From an uncultured Bacilli bacterium (GTDB lineage: Bacteria > Bacillota_I > Bacilli_A > RF39 > UBA660), in NCBI GenBank assembly GCA_934122275.1, contig CAKOWI010000006.1, positions 1-64,000 on the forward strand: a stretch of 64,000 nt of DNA, given 5' to 3'. The translations under genes were made by a program, and so were the position numbers. Shown here in pieces: positions 38,223 through 48,827 of this stretch. The notes under the pieces were generated by a model. That model was not told the DNA's origin. It made no database searches and saw nothing but the letters and a program-made list of their open reading frames with translations. Every line of letters starts with the position of its first letter. Within the stretch, counting starts at the first letter, position 1.

Positions 38223-38630
38223 TTACCTTCTTATTTCTGAAAAAAAATCTTGAATCATTTTTTTGAACTCGTCACTATATTGTGATAAATGTATATATTC
38301 TTGGCTCGAGTTATTATTGTCATTCTTCTTGACCATATAATATACTTTGGATATTCTGGATAGTTTTATAGCACCTGTACACATATCACATGGTTCTAGT
38401 GTAATATACATTTCACATCCATTTAATCTCCAATTTTTCAATTTTTTTGATGCTTTCTTGATAGCTAAAATTTCTGCATGAAGGGTTGCATTTTTATCTT
38501 TTTCAACCATATTATATGCCTTGGCAAGTATTTTACCATCTTTCACTACGATTGCACCGACTGGTATTTCTCCTTTTTTATAGGCCTTTTTAGCCAATCT
38601 TATTATTTCTTCATAATATTTTTCCTGCAT
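38223..38630 (-). CDS. tadA: tRNA adenosine(34) deaminase TadA
   Basis: Converts A34 to inosine in tRNA-Arg(ACG). Zinc motifs of the cytidine-deaminase fold: TLHAEILA (HAE, catalytic Glu) and LEPCDMCTGAI (PCxxC). 135 residues, near the short end of the family. It precedes dnaX, as in Bacillus, but here parS repeats and the SRP RNA lie upstream. Confidence 0.95.
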   Translation of the reverse strand: MQEKYYEEIIRLAKKAYKKGEIPVGAIVVKDGKILAKAYNMVEKDKNATLHAEILAIKKASKKLKNWRLNGCEMYITLEPCDMCTGAIKLSRISKVYYMVKKNDNNNSSQEYIHLSQYSDEFKKMIQDFFSEIRR

Positions 38631-38644
38631 ATGATTTTATTATA

Positions 38645-38660
38645 TGTTTCACGTGGAACA
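38645..38660. other. parS site 4
   Basis: TGTTTCACGTGGAACA, first site of the 50-base tandem repeat. Confidence 0.85.
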
Positions 38661-38694
38661 TTACCTTTCTTTTATATATGTATTTATATATCTA

Positions 38695-38710
38695 TGTTTC
38701 ACGTGGAACA
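38695..38710. other. parS site 5
   Basis: TGTTTCACGTGGAACA, second repeat unit. Confidence 0.85.
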
Positions 38711-38744
38711 TTACCTTTCTTTTATATATGTATTTATATATCTA

Positions 38745-38760
38745 TGTTTCACGTGGAACA
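38745..38760. other. parS site 6
   Basis: TGTTTCACGTGGAACA, third repeat unit, directly next to the 3' end of the SRP RNA gene. Confidence 0.85.
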
Positions 38761-38775
38761 TTATTCTGTGCAAAA

Positions 38776-38852
38776 TAAAAGCACACACAGAAAGAGGTTA
38801 TTAAGGCTGCTATCTCTCAATCCTGACCTGGTTCTAACATTTCTGTTGTGCA
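38776..38852 (-). ncRNA. ffs: signal recognition particle RNA (small bacterial type)
   Basis: About 77 bases on the minus strand. The conserved domain IV core is visible: CCAGGTCAGGA, a GAGA tetraloop, then AGCAGCC. The outer helix is closed by GCACAACAGAAA pairing with TTTCTGTGTGTGC, and a T-rich stretch follows. It guides Ffh to signal sequences. No Alu domain, so it is the short form, although spore-forming Bacillus has the long form. Confidence 0.9.
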
Positions 38853-38901
38853 ATTTAATTTTATTATAATATTAAATTAAAATCAAGTGTTTTTATAACA
38901 A

Positions 38902-38917
38902 TGTTTCACGTGGAACA
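38902..38917. other. parS site 7
   Basis: TGTTTCACGTGGAACA at the head of the 49-base repeat copy upstream of the SRP RNA. Confidence 0.85.
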
Positions 38918-38950
38918 TTACCTTTCTTTTATATATGTATTATATATCTA

Positions 38951-38966
38951 TGTTTCACGTGAAACA
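38951..38966. other. parS site 8
   Basis: TGTTTCACGTGAAACA, perfect palindrome, next to the gyrA terminator. Confidence 0.9.
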
Positions 38967-38967
38967 T

Positions 38968-38992
38968 AAAAAAAGGAATGTAAATTCCTTTT
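38968..38992 (-). terminator. gyrA terminator
   Basis: AAAAGGAAT / ATTCCTTTT nine-pair stem with GTAA-type four-base loop and seven T on the minus strand. Confidence 0.85.
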
Positions 38993-38996
38993 AAAA

Positions 38997-41507
38997 TTAT
39001 TCACTAGCATCTGTCTGATCATTTTCTATTTCTTTTTCAACAACAGAAACAGTTGCAACTCTTTGTCCTTCTCTTAAATTCATCAATCTAATTCCTTGAG
39101 TAACTCTGCTCATTTTTGATACTTTATCAGATGAAATTCTAATTACGATGCCTTGATCTGTTATCAACATTATATCATTATCATCCTTAACTGTTTTAAA
39201 TGCTACAATTGTTCCATTTTTATCAGTTATATTTAATGTTTTAACACCCTTACTTCCTCTATGAGTCATTCTGTATTCATTTATGTCAGTACGTTTTCCA
39301 TAGCCTTTTTCTGTTACAACCAATATATCTTGATTTTCTTTTGCTATTTCTGCACCTACACATAAGCAATCTTCTGATAATTCGATTCCTTTAACACCAC
39401 TAGCAGTTCTTCCCATTATTCTTATTTCATTTTCATTAAATCTTATCATTCTACCATTACTAGATGCTATAACAACATCATCATTTCCATTTGTAAAATG
39501 AACGGTTAATACTTCATCATTTTCTTTCAATGTAATAGCTATTTTTCCAGTTTTTCTAATGTTTTCAAATTCACTAACGGATGTACGTTTTACTAAACCA
39601 TTTTTAGTTATTATAACTAAATATTTATTCTCTTCTGAGCCGTTATCCAATAATATATTATTGATTTTTTCATCTTTTTCAATTTGAAGTAAATTAATTA
39701 TTGGTAGTCCCTTCGATTGTCTTGAAAATTCAGGAATTTCATATCCTTTTATTCTATATACTTTTCCCTTATTAGTAAAGAATAGTACATGATTATGAGT
39801 AGTACCAGATTTCAATATTTCTACGAAATCTTCATCATTAGTTGCCATTCCTTTAATACCTACTCCACCCTTATTTTGAAGCTTATAAGTATCTGTTGGC
39901 ATCCTCTTTATATATCCTTTATGAGTTAATGCTACTACTATATCTTCAACTGGTATTAATGATTCATCTTCAATGTAATCAACAGCTGTCATATCAATTG
40001 AAGTTCTTCTTTCATCTCCATATTTTCTCTTAATTTCTAACATTTCTTCTTTAATTATGTTCATTACTTTTTTGTTAGAAGCTAATATGGATTTTAATTC
40101 TGCTATTTCTTTTGTTAAATCATCTAATTCAGCTTCTATTTTTCCTCTTTCTAAGCCTGTTAATCTCTTTAATCTCATATCTAATATACTTTTTGCTTGT
40201 ATCTCAGATAATTTAAACTTATTCATTAACTTATTTTGAGCATCTTCATCTGATTCAGAATTTCTTATTATGCTTACAACTTCATCTATATTATCTAATG
40301 CTATTTTTAATCCTTCTAATATGTGAACTCGTGCTTCATCTTGTTCTAAATCAAACTTTGTTCTTCTAATTATTACTTCTTTTTGATGATCAATATATTT
40401 TGATATTATTGATTTTAAACCTAACGTTTTTGGTGTACCATTATCTATAACTAAGAAAATAATTCCATAATTAGTTTGAAAATTAGTATGTTTATATAAA
40501 TTATTTAAAACAACTTGTGGATTTGCATCCTTTTTTAATGTTATGGTAATTTTAACACCATTCTTTAAATCAGTATGATAATCTGATATTCCATCTATAA
40601 TCTTATTATGAACTAATTCTGCAACCTTATTTTTAAGTTCCATAGTATTAACACCATAAGGAACTTCAGTTATTACAATTTGATTATGATTGTTTTTTTC
40701 CTCTATATAGGCCCTACTTCTTATAGTAATAGAACCTCGGCCAGTTTCGTAAGCCTTTCTAATACCAGAATTACCAAGAATTACACCACCGGTTGGAAAA
40801 TCAGGCCCCTTTATGTAATTCATAAGTCCTAACGTATCAATTTCCGGATCATCTATATATGCAACACATCCATCTATAACTTCTGACAAATTATGTGGTG
40901 GTATATTTGTTGCCATACCAACAGCAATGCCCATTGAACCATTAACTAATACATTTGGAATTCTAGACGGTAAAACTACTGGTTCTGGACTTGTTTCATC
41001 AAAGTTTGGCATCATATCTACCGTATTTTTTCTAATATCTCTAAGCATTTCAAGTGATATCTTAGATAATCTAGCTTCTGTATAACGGTATGCAGCAGCT
41101 CCATCACCTTCTATATTACCAAAGTTACCATGCCCATCAACCATCATATATCTTTGGTTAAAATCTTGTGCTAATCTTACCATTGCATCATATATTGATG
41201 AGTCACCATGTGGATGATAATGTCCCATAACATAACCAACTGTTGTAGCTGATTTTTTGTGTGGTTTATCTGGTGTATTTCCTTCTTCAAACATTGACCA
41301 TAATATTCTTCTATGAACTGGTTTTAATCCATCTCTTAAATCAGGAATCGCGCGTGATGTTATAACACTCATTGAATAATCTAGAAAGGAATCTGATATT
41401 TCTTTTACGATATCATTTTTCGCATGGCTATCTCTTTCGTGAAATGTTCCTCCATACTCTCCTGATTCGTTTTCTTCATTTTTTTCTATTTCTTTATTCT
41501 CTTCCAT
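38997..41507 (-). CDS. gyrA: DNA gyrase subunit A
   Basis: Breaks and rejoins DNA during supercoiling. The active-site Tyr is in AAAYRYTEARL, and the quinolone pocket reads HPHGDSSIYDAMV, with the Ser and Asp at the E. coli 83 and 87 positions in sensitive form. A GyrA-box-like QNKGGVG is present in the C-terminal beta-pinwheel, supporting gyrase rather than topoisomerase IV. ATG at 41507 has AGGAGG seven bases upstream; 836 residues. Next to gyrB. Confidence 0.97.
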   Translation of the reverse strand: MEENKEIEKNEENESGEYGGTFHERDSHAKNDIVKEISDSFLDYSMSVITSRAIPDLRDGLKPVHRRILWSMFEEGNTPDKPHKKSATTVGYVMGHYHPHGDSSIYDAMVRLAQDFNQRYMMVDGHGNFGNIEGDGAAAYRYTEARLSKISLEMLRDIRKNTVDMMPNFDETSPEPVVLPSRIPNVLVNGSMGIAVGMATNIPPHNLSEVIDGCVAYIDDPEIDTLGLMNYIKGPDFPTGGVILGNSGIRKAYETGRGSITIRSRAYIEEKNNHNQIVITEVPYGVNTMELKNKVAELVHNKIIDGISDYHTDLKNGVKITITLKKDANPQVVLNNLYKHTNFQTNYGIIFLVIDNGTPKTLGLKSIISKYIDHQKEVIIRRTKFDLEQDEARVHILEGLKIALDNIDEVVSIIRNSESDEDAQNKLMNKFKLSEIQAKSILDMRLKRLTGLERGKIEAELDDLTKEIAELKSILASNKKVMNIIKEEMLEIKRKYGDERRTSIDMTAVDYIEDESLIPVEDIVVALTHKGYIKRMPTDTYKLQNKGGVGIKGMATNDEDFVEILKSGTTHNHVLFFTNKGKVYRIKGYEIPEFSRQSKGLPIINLLQIEKDEKINNILLDNGSEENKYLVIITKNGLVKRTSVSEFENIRKTGKIAITLKENDEVLTVHFTNGNDDVVIASSNGRMIRFNENEIRIMGRTASGVKGIELSEDCLCVGAEIAKENQDILVVTEKGYGKRTDINEYRMTHRGSKGVKTLNITDKNGTIVAFKTVKDDNDIMLITDQGIVIRISSDKVSKMSRVTQGIRLMNLREGQRVATVSVVEKEIENDQTDASE

Positions 41508-41518
41508 CAAAAAACCTC

Positions 41519-44562
<3,044 letters not shown>

Positions 44563-44629
44563 AATTTGCAATTTTTAAGCTCATATAAAACACCTAACAT
44601 CTTTCTAGTACACTACTACATACAATTTA

Positions 44630-44638
44630 ATTATACCA
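44630..44638 (-). promoter_or_regulatory. extended -10 promoter of recF-gyrBA
   Basis: TGGTATAAT (extended -10) on the minus strand about 70 bases before recF; the -35 region is weak. Confidence 0.5.
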
Positions 44639-44659
44639 CAAAATAAGCTTAATTTAAGC

Positions 44660-44695
44660 AAAAAATGCATATTTTAGCAATTTAATGCATTTTTT
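44660..44695 (-). terminator. terminator of the comK homologue
   Basis: Eleven-pair stem AAAAAATGCAT / ATGCATTTTTT around the comK stop codon; symmetrical, so it could stop both strands. Confidence 0.75.
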
Positions 44696-45132
44696 ATCCT
44701 TTTATTTAATAAAGATTCTAATCTAGTAGCTCTAAGCACCTGATTATCTAATATATTATATGGTATATCAATAGGTAATTGTTTTCCACAGGAAAAATTT
44801 ACTATTGATTTTTTATCAGTTGCATAATAGTCTTCCAAATTATTCAGTGAAATCCAGCTACACCCTTCGACTCTTGGTGATAACGTTGGAAAAAATATAA
44901 TAGGATTACTTTCTTCTATTATTATTGGTGCTTTGTAAGAAATACCTAATATTTCCTTAGTTCCTTTTAGCCTACCTAGATATGAACTGCCAAAAAATTT
45001 ACAACTTTTATCAACTATTTTTGTTGTGGATAAATTAACTTCAAACTGATCGTTCTTTTCAATCACTAATGATTTATCTAGTCCTAAATAAATTATTGCA
45101 TATGTATTTTTGTTTATTTCATATTGTTTCAT
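44674..45132 (-). CDS. comK: competence transcription factor ComK homologue
   Basis: 152 residues matching the ComK family: KIVDKSCKFFGSSYLGR, then PIIIEESNPIIFFPTLSP, CSWISLNNLEDYYATD and PYNILDNQVLRATRLESLL correspond to the conserved core of B. subtilis ComK, in the same order. ComK binds AT-rich K-boxes and activates DNA-uptake genes; in the cell it is also limited by proteolysis. GGAGGG seven bases before ATG at 45132. It occupies the dnaN-recF gap where Bacillus has yaaA, and a DnaA box lies just upstream. No DNA-uptake genes occur in the window, so competence itself is inference. Confidence 0.88.
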   Translation of the reverse strand: MKQYEINKNTYAIIYLGLDKSLVIEKNDQFEVNLSTTKIVDKSCKFFGSSYLGRLKGTKEILGISYKAPIIIEESNPIIFFPTLSPRVEGCSWISLNNLEDYYATDKKSIVNFSCGKQLPIDIPYNILDNQVLRATRLESLLNKRIKNALNC

Positions 45133-45162
45133 ATCAAAACCCTCCATAAAAATATACATATA

Positions 45163-45171
45163 TTATCCACA
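45163..45171 (+). promoter_or_regulatory. DnaA box upstream of comK
   Basis: TTATCCACA, a perfect DnaA box, 31 bases before the comK start. A second perfect box on the other strand is at 45025-45033, inside comK. Confidence 0.6.
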
Positions 45172-45206
45172 GCATGCAGAATTTTTTTGTCGTTTTTTAT
45201 TAGGAT

Positions 45207-45234
45207 TTAAAAAAAATGCACAAATGTGCATTTT
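45207..45234 (-). terminator. dnaN terminator
   Basis: AAAATGCACA / TGTGCATTTT ten-pair stem with two-base loop overlapping the dnaN end, then T-run on minus. Confidence 0.85.
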
Positions 45235-46354
45235 AATAAGTTATTATAGGTACTATTAATTGTAATATGGTATCATCCGATTCATCAGCTACTATAATAG
45301 GTTTCATTTCATCATTAAATTTTAACACTACATTTGTGCTTTCCACTGTTTTAATGGCATCCATCATAAATTTAGAAGAAAAAGCTATCTTTATATTATT
45401 TTCGTTATTTTTATTTATTTCTAATCTTTCTTCTACCCTACCTATTTCTGGAGAATTTGATGATATAACAACTTCATTATCTATACATTCAAATTTTATT
45501 ATATTTTTATCCTTTTCACTTGTTAATAATGCTGCTCTATCTATTACATTATATAAATCTGTACAATTAGCAGTTATTTCAAGTTCAAATGTAGAAGGTA
45601 TCAACCTATTTACATCAGGAAAAGTACCACTTAATACTCTTGTTTGAAATAATGTATCATCAAACTTAAATAAAACCTTATTTCCAAATATATGCATTTC
45701 TATATTATTATCTGTCTCATCTAATATTCTAGTTAACTCGATTAAATTTTTTCCAGGAATAACAATATTTACATCTTCTTCTGATTCTTCTGAAAGTGTT
45801 GTAAACTTTTTAGCAAGTCTATAAGAATCAGTAGCAATACATTCTAATTTATCTTTTGATATTTTAAAGTTAATACCTGTTAAAATAGGTCTAGTTTCTT
45901 GTGTTGATACAGCAAAGAAAGTCTTATTTATCAAATTTTTAAACTCTTCTTTCTTTAATATTATAGGTTTTTTCTTTTCTTCTAAATTTAAATTTGGAAA
46001 TTCACTAGCATCCATACAATTCAAATTAAACTCTGATTTTCCACAGGAAATCAAAACCTTTATATTATCAAACAATTCTATGTTTACTATGTTTCCATCT
46101 AATTTTCTAATAATTTCTAATATGTATTTTCCTTGAATAACTGTAACTCCAGTTGATTCGATAGATTCTAGTTTTTCTTTATCTATAAAAGATTCTATAC
46201 TTATATCATTATCGCTAGCACTTAAGAATAATCCATTATCAGTTAAATTAAATTTAATACCAGATAATATAGGTATTATATTCTTTGAAGATAATGCTTT
46301 GCTAACTGAATTTAAACTATGTAATAATGTTTCTTTTTTTATACTAAATTTCAT
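45233..46354 (-). CDS. dnaN: DNA polymerase III beta clamp
   Basis: Sliding clamp, 373 residues, three clamp domains. N-terminal MKFSIKKETLLHSLNSVSKALSSK (in part) and ILSGIKF, central TRPILTGINF and DSYRLA, C-terminal MKPIIV and LIVPIITY ending typical of the family. Follows dnaA after a 141-base gap that holds DnaA boxes. Confidence 0.97.
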   Translation of the reverse strand: MKFSIKKETLLHSLNSVSKALSSKNIIPILSGIKFNLTDNGLFLSASDNDISIESFIDKEKLESIESTGVTVIQGKYILEIIRKLDGNIVNIELFDNIKVLISCGKSEFNLNCMDASEFPNLNLEEKKKPIILKKEEFKNLINKTFFAVSTQETRPILTGINFKISKDKLECIATDSYRLAKKFTTLSEESEEDVNIVIPGKNLIELTRILDETDNNIEMHIFGNKVLFKFDDTLFQTRVLSGTFPDVNRLIPSTFELEITANCTDLYNVIDRAALLTSEKDKNIIKFECIDNEVVISSNSPEIGRVEERLEINKNNENNIKIAFSSKFMMDAIKTVESTNVVLKFNDEMKPIIVADESDDTILQLIVPIITY

Positions 46355-46393
46355 TATAATTCTCCTTTATTATTAAATTATTATTATTATTAC

Positions 46394-46492
46394 TGTGGAT
46401 AAAGTGGAAAACTCCGTTTTTTGTTGAAATATAAAGTTTTAATGATAAATTTAATCCACATCATAAGTTGATAAATCTTCAAGTAATCCACA
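46394..46492. promoter_or_regulatory. oriC part 2: DnaA boxes between dnaA and dnaN
   Basis: One perfect box TGTGGATAA (46394-46402) and two TAATCCACA boxes (46452-46460, 46484-46492) in AT-rich DNA. This matches the second half of a bipartite Bacillus-type origin, where unwinding occurs. Confidence 0.7.
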
Positions 46493-46495
46493 AGT

Positions 46496-47848
46496 CTATT
46501 TTATTTTACTTTTTAAAGCATCAATTATTGCCTTAAATTGTGGATTAGTTTTTACTTCATTATCAATTTTGTCAACAGAGTGCATAACTGTTGAATGATC
46601 CCTTCCGCCAAATTGTATTCCAATTTTAGGAAATGACTCATCCGTCATAGTTCTACACAGATATATGGCAATTTGCCTTGGAAATGCAACAGATGCTTTT
46701 CTCTTTTTAGATTTTAAATCTTCAACAGTAATATTATAGTATTCTGCTACAACCTGCTGTATTTTTTGAATATTATTTTTTACAAAAGAAGATTTAGACA
46801 GGTAATCTTTTAAGGCATCAATCGCAAGTGTTAAATTGATATTACTAGTATTAAACATTGTTGCATATGCTATTATCCTTGTTAAGGCACCTTCTAACTG
46901 CCTTACGTCAGAATCACAGTTATTAGCAATGTAGGCTATAACATCATCACTTATCTCGCCTTCCATGTTTTGTCCTAACATTTTTTTCTTTAATATCTCT
47001 ACACGCATTTCATAATCTGGTGGATAAATATTAACACTTAATCCCCAATTAAATCTTGTTCTTAGTCTATCCTCTAGTTTCTTTAAATCATCAGGCGATC
47101 TATCAGAAGATATTATTATTTGTTTATTATCATCATAAAGATTATTAAATGTGTTGAAAAATTCCTGCTGAGTTTGTGTTGCACTGCCTAAGAATTGAAT
47201 ATCATCTATTATTAATACGTCAACTCCCCTATACTTACTTTTAAAACTATCTATATAGTCAAAATTGGTTCCAGATTCATCTTTCTTATTTATATTTAAA
47301 AAGTCAGATATAAACTGTTCACTCGTAACATACAGAACCTTTTTATTAGAGTTTTCAATGATAAAATTACCAATAGCATGCATAAGGTGTGTTTTTCCAA
47401 GACCACTATTACCGTATAAGAACAAAGGATTATATGTTTTTCCAGGATTTTCTGCAACAGAAACAGCGGCCATATAAGCAAATTTATTACTATCACCTAC
47501 TATAAAAGAATCAAAAGTATATTTTGGATTCAAATTAGACTTTTCTGGTGTATTAATAGGAACACCTACGTTTTCCACAGAAATATTAATATTCTCTTTT
47601 ACATCATCTTCAAAAACAAATTCAAAATCAAAGCTAGTGTTTGTTATTTCACTAAATACGTCTGATATTGTTTGATACCAAGTCCCTTCTAGTTGAGCTT
47701 TTTGCATTGGTGAATCAACTAGTACTTTAGCAACATTATTATCAAGTGATAATAGTTTTGTATCTTTAAACCAAGTATCGTATGATATAGAGGCAATCAT
47801 AGATTTTATTTTTTCTAGAAAACTATTCCATATATTATCTATGTTCAT
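46496..47848 (-). CDS. dnaA: chromosomal replication initiator DnaA
   Basis: 450 residues in four domains: N-terminal helicase-loading domain, short linker, AAA+ domain with Walker A GNSGLGKTH and Walker B LIIDDIQFLG, and the DNA-binding domain with the signature GGRDHSTVMHSVDKI. Promoter TTTACA-N17-TATATA (47885-47913) lies next to the DnaA boxes of oriC, so self-repression is expected. Confidence 0.99.
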   Translation of the reverse strand: MNIDNIWNSFLEKIKSMIASISYDTWFKDTKLLSLDNNVAKVLVDSPMQKAQLEGTWYQTISDVFSEITNTSFDFEFVFEDDVKENINISVENVGVPINTPEKSNLNPKYTFDSFIVGDSNKFAYMAAVSVAENPGKTYNPLFLYGNSGLGKTHLMHAIGNFIIENSNKKVLYVTSEQFISDFLNINKKDESGTNFDYIDSFKSKYRGVDVLIIDDIQFLGSATQTQQEFFNTFNNLYDDNKQIIISSDRSPDDLKKLEDRLRTRFNWGLSVNIYPPDYEMRVEILKKKMLGQNMEGEISDDVIAYIANNCDSDVRQLEGALTRIIAYATMFNTSNINLTLAIDALKDYLSKSSFVKNNIQKIQQVVAEYYNITVEDLKSKKRKASVAFPRQIAIYLCRTMTDESFPKIGIQFGGRDHSTVMHSVDKIDNEVKTNPQFKAIIDALKSKIK

Positions 47849-47884
47849 AATAACCTCCTTTCCCCCTATGAAACGAGATATTCA

Positions 47885-47913
47885 TATATATTTTATCAAA
47901 AAAACTGTGTAAA
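47885..47913 (-). promoter_or_regulatory. dnaA promoter
   Basis: TTTACA, 17 bases, TATATA on the minus strand, 37 bases before the dnaA start; the AAAGGAGG ribosome binding site follows. Confidence 0.55.
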
Positions 47914-47987
47914 AACAACGAAAAATATATATTTAAATGTTTTCCACAAGAGTTTTCCACAGGATAAACTCTTATATTTCAACAAAA

Positions 47988-48028
47988 TTCGACAAAATCC
48001 ACTTTTCCACAAAAAAAAATTTGTCGAA
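47988..48028. promoter_or_regulatory. pair of inverted Spo0A boxes inside oriC
   Basis: TTCGACAAA (47988-47996) and TTTGTCGAA (48020-48028) are exact inverted copies; each contains TTGTCGAA, which fits the 0A box (TTGTCGAA / TGNCGAA). A one-mismatch TTCAACA lies just before the first. A DnaA box lies between them. Confidence 0.6.
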
Positions 48029-48235
48029 AAAGTTATATACAATTGAAAGTTTTCCACAGATTGTTGATAAATATTGAAAACTAAGCAAATAAACAGAGTT
48101 TAAGATTGATACCTGTGGAAAACTATGTGCAAAAGAAAATTAATAAAATTGATTAAATTTTTAAAACTGTGTATAATTTATGAATACTTTAATCTAAATA
48201 ATTAGCATAAACATAAGTATAGTAAACAAAAAATG

Positions 48236-48264
48236 TTGACAATTAGTAAAATAAAATTTATAAT
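48236..48264 (+). promoter_or_regulatory. rpmH promoter
   Basis: TTGACA, exactly 17 bases, TATAAT: perfect sigma-A consensus. Confidence 0.9.
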
Positions 48265-48313
48265 ATTCGTGTTCGAAAAAGACATATTATAATAAAATGC
48301 GGAGGTGTTATTG

Positions 48314-48442
48314 ATGAAAAGAACTTTTCAACCTAATAATCATAAGAGAAAAAAGAATCATGGTTTTTTTGCTAGGAAGTTAGCCGGAACTGGTATTATG
48401 AATTTAAGAAGAGCAAAAGGACGTAAGAAGTTATCTGCATAA
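48314..48442 (+). CDS. rpmH: 50S ribosomal protein L34
   Basis: Very basic 42-residue protein starting [18 protein letters not shown] and ending [11 protein letters not shown], the two conserved ends of L34. Two residues shorter than most L34 proteins, with the change in the central helix ([12 protein letters not shown]). GGAGGTG before ATG. First gene of the right replichore, followed by an attenuator-like hairpin and rnpA. Confidence 0.95.
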   Translation: MKRTFQPNNHKRKKNHGFFARKLAGTGIMNLRRAKGRKKLSA

Positions 48443-48444
48443 TT

Positions 48445-48470
48445 CCACTTATAGAAATAAGTGGTTTTTT
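48445..48470 (+). terminator. terminator or attenuator between rpmH and rnpA
   Basis: CCACTTAT / ATAAGTGG eight-pair stem with AGAA loop followed by TTTTTT. The rnpA start is 18 bases further, so it probably reduces rather than blocks read-through. Confidence 0.75.
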
Positions 48471-48487
48471 GTTATGAAGAGGTTAAT

Positions 48488-48814
48488 ATGAAGAAAATAA
48501 ATATAATAAAGGAAAGAAAAGATTTTGACCACATATTTAAATTAAGAAATCAAAAAACTTCAAAATATGCGTACTTATATATAGGATGTCCATCAGAATG
48601 TAAATATAGATTTGGGATATGTGTATCAAAGAAATTAGGAAATGCTGTTTTAAGAAACAAATTAAAAAGAAGAACAAAAGATATAATTGATAAAAGCGGA
48701 TTGCATTTTTTTAATAAAGATTATATAATTGTACTAAAGAAAAGTGCTTCAAGTGCTGAGTATTTAGAACTTAAAGAAGATCTTTTAGTTCTTTTAAAAA
48801 ATATAAGTGAATAG
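48488..48814 (+). CDS. rnpA: ribonuclease P protein component
   Basis: Protein subunit that assists the RNase P RNA in trimming tRNA 5' ends. KERKDFDHIFKLRNQKTSKYAYLY (in part) and the signature GICVSKKLGNAVLRNKLKRR are present. ATG at 48488 has AGAGG five bases upstream; 108 residues. Confidence 0.96.
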   Translation: MKKINIIKERKDFDHIFKLRNQKTSKYAYLYIGCPSECKYRFGICVSKKLGNAVLRNKLKRRTKDIIDKSGLHFFNKDYIIVLKKSASSAEYLELKEDLLVLLKNISE

Positions 48815-48827
48815 GAGATTAAACTAG

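Larger units (their letters stand above)
38645..38760. repeat. 50-base tandem repeat carrying parS
   Basis: Two complete identical 50-base units (38645-38694 and 38695-38744) and a third that stops after the parS core (38745-38762). Each unit is parS followed by TTACCTTTCTTTTATATATG and an AT-rich tail. A 49-base copy lies at 38902-38950 beyond the SRP RNA. Confidence 0.95.
38631..38996. other. parS-rich intergenic region with SRP RNA
   Basis: 366 bases without a protein gene between tadA and gyrA. Contents from left to right: three parS sites at 50-base spacing, the SRP RNA gene on minus, two more parS sites, then the gyrA terminator. Small reading frames here are artefacts of the repeats. 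Confidence 0.85.
47849..48235. other. oriC part 1: DnaA-box cluster between dnaA and rpmH
   Basis: AT-rich region with five TTTTCCACA boxes (47940, 47953, 48003, 48050 on plus; 48114-48122 on minus) and a weaker TGTGTATAA (48168). Gene orientation switches from minus to plus across it. Two apparent Spo0A boxes lie among the DnaA boxes. Confidence 0.85.

Noticed and set aside
38478..38869. Two plus-strand reading frames across tadA and the parS repeats
   Set aside because: They exist only because the 50-base repeat lacks stops in those frames; no ribosome binding site, repetitive peptide, and they run through the SRP RNA antisense.
38645..38966. Evenly spaced repeats resembling a CRISPR array
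   Set aside because: The repeated element is the ParB site, the spacers are identical rather than unique, and there are no cas genes.
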